Shown here in pieces: positions 56,934 through 64,000 of a stretch of DNA of 64,000 bases. Origin of the DNA: Modestobacter sp. VKM Ac-2982. GTDB taxonomy: Bacteria; Actinomycetota; Actinomycetes; Mycobacteriales; Geodermatophilaceae. Below the pieces are notes generated by a model that made no database searches, had not been told where the DNA came from, and worked only from the letters and a program-made list of their open reading frames with translations. Every line of letters begins with the position of its first letter. Positions within the stretch are counted from its first letter, which is position 1. The stretch is taken from NCBI RefSeq assembly GCF_026967935.1, contig NZ_JAPVBL010000004.1:62001-126000 (forward strand). The letters are read 5' to 3'. The translations under genes were made by a program, and so were the position numbers.

Positions 56934-58636
56934 GACGGCTGCCCGGCGAGGACCGTGTTCCGGGGGTCGCCCGGCGGGTAGAGGGGCATCCCCTCACGGT
57001 GTCGGTAGTACGGCGCGTGCAGCGGCGGCGCCGGCTCGTTGCCCATGATCAGGTCCGCGGCCTTCTCCGCCAGCATCATGACCGGGGCGTAGATGTTGCC
57101 GTTCGGTACGAAGGGCATCACCGAGGCATCCACGACGCGCAGCCCCTCGACACCGTGCACCCGCATGCTCGAGGGGTCCACCACGCTCATGTCGTCAGTG
57201 CCCATCTTGGCGGTGCAGGACGGGTGCAGCGCCGTCTCGGCGTCGCGGGCGACCCAGTCGAGGATCTCCTCGTCCGTCTCGACCGACGGGCCGGGCGAGA
57301 TCTCCCCGGCGTTGAAGGGCGCGAACGCCGGCTGCTCCAGGATGTCGCGCGCCGCACGCACCATCTCGATCCACTCGCGGCGGTCGTTCTCCGTCGACAG
57401 GTAGTTGAACCGCAGCGCGGGGTGCTCGAAGGGATCCCTGGACTTGATCTTGACGGTGCCGCGGACGTCGGAGTACATGGGCCCGATGTGCACCTGGTAC
57501 CCGTGCTCGCTGGCCGGCCGGGTCCCGTCGTACCGGATGGCGATCGGCAGGAAGTGGAACATCAGGTTCGGGTAGTCGACCTGGTCGTTGCTGCGGATGA
57601 ACCCACCGGCCTCGAAGTGGTTCGAGGCACCGACGCCCCGGCGCAGGAACAACCACTCCGCACCGATGCGCGGCTTGTGCCGGTGCTTGAGCCAGGGCGC
57701 GATCGAGACCGGCTGCTTGCTGGCGTACTGGATGTAGACCTCGAGGTGGTCCTGGAGGTTCTCCCCCACGCCCGGCAGGTCCGCGATGCACTCGATGCCG
57801 AGCTGCTCCAGCTCCGCGGCGTTCCCGATCCCCGCCAGCTGGAGGAGCTGCGGGGAGTTGAACGCCCCTCCGCACAGGACCACCTCACCGGCGTCGACGC
57901 TGCGCGTGAACCTCCCGCCGCGCAGGTAGTCGACGCCGACGGCCCGGCCACCGTTCATCCGCACCGCGGTCACGTGGGACAGCGTGTGCACGGTGAGGTT
58001 GGGCCGGCTCATCACCGGGTGCAGGTAGGCGCGCGAGGCGCTGAGCCGACGGCCTCGGTGGACGTTGCGGTCGAACGGCGCGAACCCCTCCTGCCGGTAG
58101 CCGTTGACGTCGTCGGTCAACGGGTGCCCGGCCTGCTGGGTGGCCTCGAAGAAGGCACCGAACAGCGGGCTCGTCGCCGGCCCGCGCTCCATGACCAGCG
58201 GGCCGGAACCACCGCGCCACTGGTCCGCGCCGGCCAGGCACGTCTCCATGCGCTTGAAGTAGGGCAGGCACTCGGCGTAGCCCCACTGCTCCATGCCCGG
58301 CTCCCGGGCCCAGCGCTCGTAGTCCAGCGGGTTGCCGCGCTGGAAGATCATCCCGTTGATGCTGCTGGAGCCCCCGAGGACCTTGCCGCGGGAGTGGAAC
58401 ACCCGGCGGCCGTTCATGTGCGGCTCCGGCTCGGACTCGTACTTCCAGTCGTAGAGCCGGTTGCCGATCGGGTACGGGAGCGCCGCCGGCATGTGGATGA
58501 ACGGGTCGACCTTGAAGTCACTGCGCCCGGCCTCGAGGACGAGGACCGTCGTCGCCGGGTCCGCACTCAGGCGGTTGGCCAGGGCGGATCCGGCGGACCC
58601 GCCTCCGACGATGACGTAGTCGTAGGACTTGCTCAT
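56930..58636 (-). CDS. betA: Choline dehydrogenase
   Basis: Oxidises choline to betaine aldehyde; 568 residues, GMC FAD family. FAD site [18 protein letters not shown] at the N-terminus, [16 protein letters not shown] and the C-terminal active-site His in [10 protein letters not shown] (H471). The ATG at 58636 has GGGAGGG 7 nt upstream and overlaps the betB stop (ATGA). Confidence 0.94.
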   Translation of the reverse strand: MSKSYDYVIVGGGSAGSALANRLSADPATTVLVLEAGRSDFKVDPFIHMPAALPYPIGNRLYDWKYESEPEPHMNGRRVFHSRGKVLGGSSSINGMIFQRGNPLDYERWAREPGMEQWGYAECLPYFKRMETCLAGADQWRGGSGPLVMERGPATSPLFGAFFEATQQAGHPLTDDVNGYRQEGFAPFDRNVHRGRRLSASRAYLHPVMSRPNLTVHTLSHVTAVRMNGGRAVGVDYLRGGRFTRSVDAGEVVLCGGAFNSPQLLQLAGIGNAAELEQLGIECIADLPGVGENLQDHLEVYIQYASKQPVSIAPWLKHRHKPRIGAEWLFLRRGVGASNHFEAGGFIRSNDQVDYPNLMFHFLPIAIRYDGTRPASEHGYQVHIGPMYSDVRGTVKIKSRDPFEHPALRFNYLSTENDRREWIEMVRAARDILEQPAFAPFNAGEISPGPSVETDEEILDWVARDAETALHPSCTAKMGTDDMSVVDPSSMRVHGVEGLRVVDASVMPFVPNGNIYAPVMMLAEKAADLIMGNEPAPPLHAPYYRHREGMPLYPPGDPRNTVLAGQPS

Positions 58637-60138
58637 GCGTCCCTCCCTGCGGGCTCGCCGAACCAGTACTGCGCGGCCGGCCTGGTGTTGTGCCAGATGT
58701 GCTTGGTCTCCCGGTACTCGTCCAGGCCGGCGAGGCCGAGCTCCCGACCGGTCCCCGACTGCTTGAACCCGCCCCACTCGGCCTGCGGCACGTAGGGGTG
58801 GTAGTCGTTGATCCAGACCGTGCCGTGTCGCAGCCGCCGGGCCACGCGCTCGGCGCGGCCGGCGTTCTGGGTCCAGACGGCGCCGGCGAGGCCGTAGATC
58901 GTGTCGTTGGCGATCCCCACGGCCGCGTCCTCGAGCTCGTCGGGGCTCGAGCCGCTGAACGTCTCCACGGTGAGCACCGGGCCGAACGACTCCTCCTGCA
59001 CCACACGCATGTCGGTGCGGCACCCGTCGAGGATGGTCGGGAGGAAGAAGAACCCGTCGGCGAGCTCCGGGTCCTCCGGCCGTCCGCCGCCGACGCGGAG
59101 CACCGCGCCCTCGGCGAGCCCGGCGGCGACGTAGTCCTCGATCTTCTCCCGGTGGGCCGCGCTGATCAGCGGCCCGGTCTCCGCCTCCTGGTCGAAGGGC
59201 CCGCCCAGCCGGATCTTCTCCGCGCGCCGGACCAGCTCGTCGACGAAGTCGTCGTGGATTGTCTCCTCGACGACCAGCCGGGCGCCTCCCGAGCAGACCT
59301 GCCCGGAGTCGAGGAAGACGGCGGTGAGCGCGAAGTCGAGCGCCACGTCGAGATCGGCGTCGGCGAAGACGATGTTCGGGTTCTTGCCCCCCAGCTCCAG
59401 GGCGACCTTCTTCACCGTCGCCGAGGCGGCGGCCATGATCTTCCGGCCGGTCACCAGGCCACCGGTGAAGGAGACCAGGTCGACCTCGGGCGCCTCGGTG
59501 AGCGGCGCACCCACGTTCGCGCCGGTGCCGAGCACCAGGTTGGCGACGCCGTCCGGCACGCCTGCCTCGGTGAGCGCCCGCATCAGCCAGATCGAGGTCG
59601 AGGGGGTCAGCTCGCTCGGCTTGAGCACGAAGGTGTTCCCCGCGGCCAGCGCCGGGGCCACCTTCCACGAGGTCTGCAGCAGCGGGTAGTTCCACGGCGT
59701 GATGAGCGAGCAGACCCCGATGGGCTCGTGGACGATCCGGCTGGAGACGTCCGGCATGCCCGGGTCGACGACCCGCCCGGCGTCCGCGCCGGCCAGCCCC
59801 GCGTAGTGCCGGAAGACCGCGGCGATGTCGTCCACGTCGAGCTCGGACTCGACCAGCCGCTTGCCGGTGTCCAGCGACTCCAGCCGGGCGACCTCGTCCT
59901 TCCGCTCCTCGAGCAGGTCGGCGACCCGGTGGAGGACCCGCCCGCGCTCGGTGCCTGTGGTGTCGCGCCACGGGCCGCTGTCGAACGCCCGACGAGCCGC
60001 CCGCACCGCGCGCACCGCGTCCTCGGCAGTCCCCTCCGAGACGGTGGCGACCAGGGTCCCGTCCGCCGGGCACCGGATCTCCCGGGTCCCACCCTCAGCG
60101 GCGTCTTGCCACGTTCCATCGATGAACAGGTCGGGCAT
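58633..60138 (-). CDS. betB: Betaine-aldehyde dehydrogenase
   Basis: Converts betaine aldehyde to glycine betaine with NAD; 501 residues. Catalytic Cys in [12 protein letters not shown] (C282) and Glu in LELGGKNPN (E248), with [11 protein letters not shown] of the NAD region. ATG at 60138 behind GAGAGGAA. First gene of betB-betA-betT, giving uptake plus both oxidation steps for osmoprotectant synthesis. Confidence 0.93.
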   Translation of the reverse strand: MPDLFIDGTWQDAAEGGTREIRCPADGTLVATVSEGTAEDAVRAVRAARRAFDSGPWRDTTGTERGRVLHRVADLLEERKDEVARLESLDTGKRLVESELDVDDIAAVFRHYAGLAGADAGRVVDPGMPDVSSRIVHEPIGVCSLITPWNYPLLQTSWKVAPALAAGNTFVLKPSELTPSTSIWLMRALTEAGVPDGVANLVLGTGANVGAPLTEAPEVDLVSFTGGLVTGRKIMAAASATVKKVALELGGKNPNIVFADADLDVALDFALTAVFLDSGQVCSGGARLVVEETIHDDFVDELVRRAEKIRLGGPFDQEAETGPLISAAHREKIEDYVAAGLAEGAVLRVGGGRPEDPELADGFFFLPTILDGCRTDMRVVQEESFGPVLTVETFSGSSPDELEDAAVGIANDTIYGLAGAVWTQNAGRAERVARRLRHGTVWINDYHPYVPQAEWGGFKQSGTGRELGLAGLDEYRETKHIWHNTRPAAQYWFGEPAGRDA

Positions 60139-60367
60139 GGGTTCCTCTCGTCCGCCGCAGGAGCTCTGCCGCTGGACGGGGCGCGGAACGCGATCGCTGC
60201 CCCCGTGGAACGGGGGTGATCCGACATGTGCATCTGGACGACCGGCGCCTGCCCCGTCGGTGCGAGAGAGCCTGCTCCTTCGACGGCGTCCGCGGGTTCG
60301 GACGCCGAGTGGGCGCCGAGGAACCCTACCGAACACGCCTCCGCGGAAAGGGGACTTGCTCGTCCCG

Positions 60368-62164
60368 TTACTGGTAGGTGATGAGCTCCGGAGTGGGCTG
60401 CACCGTCCGGATGGTCTCCTCGGGCGAGATCATCGGGACGTCCTCGTCGATGAAGTTCTTCCACCCCCAGTACAGCGGCGCCGGGGCGTCCCGGTGCAGC
60501 ACCGCCCAGGTGTCCTGCTTGGCCGGCTGGCTGCCCTGCCCGTCGACGTGGACCATGATCGCCAGCTCGTCACGGGAGGTGTCCAGCCGCTCCCGGTCGA
60601 TGATCATCCGCACCTGGAACTGGTGCAGGATGAGGAGCTTCTGCGGCAGGTCGTTCTCCCGGGTGAGGTCGGCGAGCCAGGTGACCACCTGGTTGACCTC
60701 GTCCACCCCGACCTGGCCGATCTGGCGCAGGTGGACCTCCCCCGGCTCCAGCCGCCACTCCGGGTCCAGCGCCAGCCCCACGTGCGGGTACTCCAGCAGG
60801 GACTGGTACTGCTTGGCCTGGGTCAGGAAGTCCGTCCGCCCCGGCTGCAGGTCCAGGACGACGTAGACGCCGGCCTCCGCAGCGGCCTCGATCCAGGGAC
60901 GGAAGGTCTCCGGGTCGATCTCGGTCGAGTAGTTCCCGTCCGGACCGGCCTCGGCCGAGGCCACCGTCGCGATGATCTCGAACGCCGGGACGACGGGCGT
61001 CTCGACGAGGGGGTCGTACTGGGCGGCGTACTCCTGGGCGCGCTGGATGGCCCCCGGGAGGTCCTGCTCCCCCAGCAGCCCGAGCGCACCGGTGCCGGGG
61101 GTGCCGTACAGGGCCACCATCAGCCGGCCGGGGAAGAGCAGCTGCCCGCCGCCGGGCAGCTGGGTGCCGGTCGCCGCGGTGTCCAGCTTCCAGTCGATCC
61201 CCGGCGCACCGGCCAGGTCGGCACCGAGGACGACGACCGTGGGCTCGGTCGCGAGGCGCTCGACGACCGCCGCCGAGCCACGCGGGTCGGTCACCCCACC
61301 GGTGAGCAGCACCTCGGCACCGGCGGCCCGGGCCGTCGCGATCCCGGCCAGCGACTGGGCGCCCCCGCTCGCCAGGACGACGACGTCCTCCAGCGGCTCG
61401 GCGCGCTGCACCTCGGGCAGCTCCCCCGTCGCCTCCACGGGCTCGGACTCCGACGCCGCTGACTCGGTCGCCTCCGTCTCGGACGGCTCCGACGCCTCCG
61501 TCTCGGACGGCTCCGACGCCTCGGACTCGGACGGACTGGCCGGTGCCGGCGGGACCTCGGCCGTGAGGGCCGGGAGCGCGTCAGGCGAGAGCCCGGCCAC
61601 CGCAGCGGCCCGCTCCGCGTCGGGCACGGTGGTCGCCTCGGCCAGGTCCAGACCGGTCGCCTGCTCCAGCGCCTCGGCCTCTGCCGGGACGGTCACGACG
61701 TCCACGTCGTCCGCGCCACCGGGGAGCAGGTCGTCGGCGTCGCCGCCGACGGTGAGGACGGTCTGCACACCGAGGCGGTCCAGCTCTTCCCCGAGGACGT
61801 CGGCCGGGTCGTCGGAGCCCAGCAGCAGGGGCACGCCCAGACCGACCGCCGCCACCGCGCCCAGCAGCTCGGCGTCGGCATCGCCGCTGCCGGCGACGAC
61901 CGCCACGTCCGAGCTGCCGTACAGCGCCCGGCTGGTCGAGACCGCGGCGGCCACCGGGTCGGAGTCGGGGACGAGCGTGCGCGCCGCGTCCGGAGCCGTG
62001 GCGACGACCTCGGCCACGACCGGCTCGTCGGAGTCGCCGGACCCGCCGGCAGCGCCGTCGTCGTCGGAGCCGGTGCACCCGGCGAGCACCAGCGCGGTGA
62101 CCAGGGCGAGCGCCGGGGCGGCGGGGCCGCGGGCGGGACGGGGCAGGACTGCGGTGCGGCGCAT
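60368..62164 (-). CDS. Large lipoprotein with cell-wall-binding-repeat-like N-terminal domain
   Basis: 598 residues. Lipoprotein signal ends LVTALVLAGC with lipidated C30. An N-terminal domain with repeated VAAAVSTSRALYGSSDVAVV and VPLLLGSDDPADVLGEELDR resembles cell-wall-binding repeat 2. Two near-identical SEPSETEA blocks in a Ser/Glu/Pro linker of about 35 residues lead to a large C-terminal domain with AAAEAGVYVVLDLQPG and GLALDPEWRL, which looks like a glycoside-hydrolase-type barrel. The substrate is unknown. It sits alone, 206 bp from the betB start region and divergent from the second kinase. Confidence 0.8.
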   Translation of the reverse strand: MRRTAVLPRPARGPAAPALALVTALVLAGCTGSDDDGAAGGSGDSDEPVVAEVVATAPDAARTLVPDSDPVAAAVSTSRALYGSSDVAVVAGSGDADAELLGAVAAVGLGVPLLLGSDDPADVLGEELDRLGVQTVLTVGGDADDLLPGGADDVDVVTVPAEAEALEQATGLDLAEATTVPDAERAAAVAGLSPDALPALTAEVPPAPASPSESEASEPSETEASEPSETEATESAASESEPVEATGELPEVQRAEPLEDVVVLASGGAQSLAGIATARAAGAEVLLTGGVTDPRGSAAVVERLATEPTVVVLGADLAGAPGIDWKLDTAATGTQLPGGGQLLFPGRLMVALYGTPGTGALGLLGEQDLPGAIQRAQEYAAQYDPLVETPVVPAFEIIATVASAEAGPDGNYSTEIDPETFRPWIEAAAEAGVYVVLDLQPGRTDFLTQAKQYQSLLEYPHVGLALDPEWRLEPGEVHLRQIGQVGVDEVNQVVTWLADLTRENDLPQKLLILHQFQVRMIIDRERLDTSRDELAIMVHVDGQGSQPAKQDTWAVLHRDAPAPLYWGWKNFIDEDVPMISPEETIRTVQPTPELITYQ

Positions 62165-62426
62165 GGGCTGCTTTCCTGTGCTGCCAGCCACCAGGGAGCC
62201 GGGGCTCCGGGGCGGACGGACACGAACGTGATCGGGGGCTCCCCGACAGTAGATGCGTCCGGCGGTGAGGCGAAACCCGCTCGACGGCCCGGCGTCCTGG
62301 ACACGCCGGGTGCGGGCCGGGAGCATCTGCCCCCGAGATGAGCGCGCACTGGTCGGGTCAACCCGAGTCCGCACCGGCCAGCCAGCGGGCTGGGGCGGCG
62401 CGTCGCCGCAGGCCAGGCTGGTCCGC

Positions 62427-63749
62427 ATGACGATGACCGCCGAACGGCCCGCCCAGGCCGGCCAGCCCGTGGCGCACGAGCCCCGGCGCAGCTGGTGGCG
62501 CCAGCTCGGCATGGACACCGGGTACGTGCTGGTCAACTTCTGGTTGTCGATCCTCGCGTTCGTCCTGGTGGTGACCCTGCTGACCGTCGGGGTGGTCACC
62601 CTGGGCATCTGGGTCGGACTGCTGGTCCTGGTGCTGGCCCTGCTGGTCGCCCGCGGGTTCGCGACGTTGGAGCGGAGGCAACTGCCCGACGTCCTGCGAA
62701 GGGAACTGCCCCGGCCCATCTACCGGCGCACACAGCCGGATGCCCCGCTGCTGCGCCGGCTGGTCACCCCGCTGCGCGACCCCCAGTCCTGGCTCGACGT
62801 CCTGCACGCCGTGCTGCACATGACCGTGTCGATCCCCGTCTTCGTCGTGACGGTCGTCTGGTGGGCGATGGCACTGGCCGGTCTGACCTCCATGACGTGG
62901 GACTGGTCGATCCCCTACGACGAGTCGGGGCAGGCGGCGAACTACACGTTCCCCGAGCTCATCGGGCTGGCCGACAGCTCCACCAACCGGGTGCTGCTCT
63001 ACACCGCGATCGGGATCCTGTTCGCGCTGACGCTGCCCGCGGTGGTCCGGGGGTGCGCCCTCGCCGAGGCGCAGCTCGGCCGGGTGCTGCTGACCTCCCG
63101 GGCCGCCACCCAGGCCGAGATCGGCCGGCTGTCGGAGGGCCGGGACGCCGCGGTCGCGGCCGAGGCGGTGGCCCTGCGCCGGCTGGAGCGGGACATCCAC
63201 GACGGCCCCCAGCAGCGGCTGGTCCGGCTGAGCATGGACCTGCACCGGGCCCGCCGGATGGTCGACAGCGACCCCGACGGCGCCCGCGCGACGCTGGACG
63301 AGGCGGCGGTGCAGACCCGCGAGACGCTGGAGGAACTGCGGGCGCTGTCCCGCGGCATCGCGCCCCCGGTGCTGGCCGACCGCGGCCTGGCCGCAGCGCT
63401 CGCTGCACTCGCGGCCCGCTCCCCCGTCCCCGTGGAGCTCGCCTGCGCCCTGCCGCCTGGGCAACGGCTGACGCCCGCCGTGGAGAACTCCGCGTACTTC
63501 CTGGTCAGCGAGGCGCTGGCGAACGTCGCCAAGCACAGCGAGGCGACCGTGAGCCGGGTGACGGTGGTCTGCGAGCACGACCGGCTGCGGGTCGTGGTCG
63601 AGGACGACGGCCGCGGCGGCGCGGTGCTGGCCCCCGGTCACGGACTGGCCGGGCTCACCGACCGGCTGCGCGCGGTCGACGGGGTGCTGACCGTGGACAG
63701 CCCGCGCGGCGGGCCGACCCGGCTGATCGGCGAGCTGCCGTGCCGGTGA
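62427..63749 (+). CDS. Sensor histidine kinase with sensor-domain type membrane region
   Basis: 440 residues. An N-terminal sensor region with several membrane helices (VLVNFWLSILAFVLVVTLLT, LTLPAVVRG) precedes the phosphoacceptor RRLERDIHDGPQQRLVRLSM (His around residue 259) and HATPase with VSEALANVAKHSEATVSRVTV. The ATG at 62427 is used; an ATG two codons later is possible. Partner of the response regulator that starts at 63746. Confidence 0.9.
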   Translation: MTMTAERPAQAGQPVAHEPRRSWWRQLGMDTGYVLVNFWLSILAFVLVVTLLTVGVVTLGIWVGLLVLVLALLVARGFATLERRQLPDVLRRELPRPIYRRTQPDAPLLRRLVTPLRDPQSWLDVLHAVLHMTVSIPVFVVTVVWWAMALAGLTSMTWDWSIPYDESGQAANYTFPELIGLADSSTNRVLLYTAIGILFALTLPAVVRGCALAEAQLGRVLLTSRAATQAEIGRLSEGRDAAVAAEAVALRRLERDIHDGPQQRLVRLSMDLHRARRMVDSDPDGARATLDEAAVQTRETLEELRALSRGIAPPVLADRGLAAALAALAARSPVPVELACALPPGQRLTPAVENSAYFLVSEALANVAKHSEATVSRVTVVCEHDRLRVVVEDDGRGGAVLAPGHGLAGLTDRLRAVDGVLTVDSPRGGPTRLIGELPCR

Positions 63750-64000
63750 CCGAGGGAGGGCCCCGGACGCGGGTCGTGCTGGCCGAGGACTCGGTGCTGC
63801 TGCGGGAGGGCCTGGTGCGGCTGCTCGGCGAGGCGGGGACCGAGGTGGTGGCCGCCGTCGCCGACGGGCCGTCGCTGGTCCGTGCGGTGGTCGAACACCG
63901 GCCGGACGTCGCCGTCGTCGACGTCCGGATGCCCCCGACGCACACCGACGAGGGCCTGCGGGCCGCGGTCGAGGCGCGCCGGGCCGTCCCGAGCACCGCG
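63746..64000 (+). CDS. Response regulator, 5' part (truncated by window end)
   Basis: 85 codons to the window edge. Starts at GTG 63746 overlapping the kinase stop (GTGA); a GTG at 63740 is an alternative. RVVLAEDSVLLREGLVRLLG is a receiver N-terminus, with phospho-acceptor D59 in VAVVDVRMPP. The output domain is not in the window; LuxR type is expected from the kinase class. Confidence 0.9.
   Translation, partial: MTEGGPRTRVVLAEDSVLLREGLVRLLGEAGTEVVAAVADGPSLVRAVVEHRPDVAVVDVRMPPTHTDEGLRAAVEARRAVPSTA

Overview
High-GC actinobacterial chromosome segment with no mobile elements, rRNA or CRISPR. Gene content (ClpP1/ClpP2 with ClpX, actinobacterial-type ValS, obgE-proB, betBA with a BCCT carrier, many GTG starts, and 47 of 51 complete reading frames ending in TGA) together with the selenocysteine genes points to Geodermatophilaceae (Blastococcus, Geodermatophilus or Modestobacter). 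The family call is an inference from content, not a database result.

Region 1 (1-10.8 kb) is a selenocysteine locus split by a sugar operon. On the minus strand lie the 5' part of selB, selA and a tRNA-Sec gene, and selD is at 9.8-10.8 kb on the plus strand. The tRNA-Sec anticodon loop reads C-U-C-U-A-A-A, so its anticodon is CUA and it should decode UAG, not UGA. This is the most important observation in the window. Between selA/tRNA-Sec and selD sits a complete arabinoside import and hydrolysis operon: LacI regulator, lipoprotein binding protein, two permeases, GH51 arabinofuranosidase and ABC ATPase. A promoter with a LacI-type palindrome over its probable start point precedes it.

Region 2 (10.8-30.5 kb) is mostly housekeeping: a quinone-oxidoreductase-like MDR protein, MOSC protein, lepA, rpsT, holA reading in frame with comEC, comEA, degV family, histidine phosphatase, rsfS, nadD, a VWA/MoxR pair, proA, def, proB, obgE, rpmA and rplU. 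Region 3 (30.5-48.7 kb) has an RNase E/G with very long disordered arms, a radical SAM/DUF2344 pair, ndk, an HTH/ClpN pair with a double operator, DUF4233-folC divergent from valS, a DUF559 protein flanked by related palindromes, clpX, clpP2, clpP1, tig and two divergent tRNA genes (Pro-UGG, Gly-UCC). Region 4 (48.8-64 kb) is more accessory: DUF998-like membrane protein, GT4 glycosyltransferase, DedA protein, a NarL-type two-component system, a SigG-like ECF sigma factor, the betB-betA-BCCT choline-to-betaine operon, a large lipoprotein of unknown role, and a second two-component system cut by the window end.

Most genes on the minus strand form tightly overlapping operons (ATGA/GTGA junctions). 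Strong GC-rich hairpins without U-tracts mark many 3' ends.
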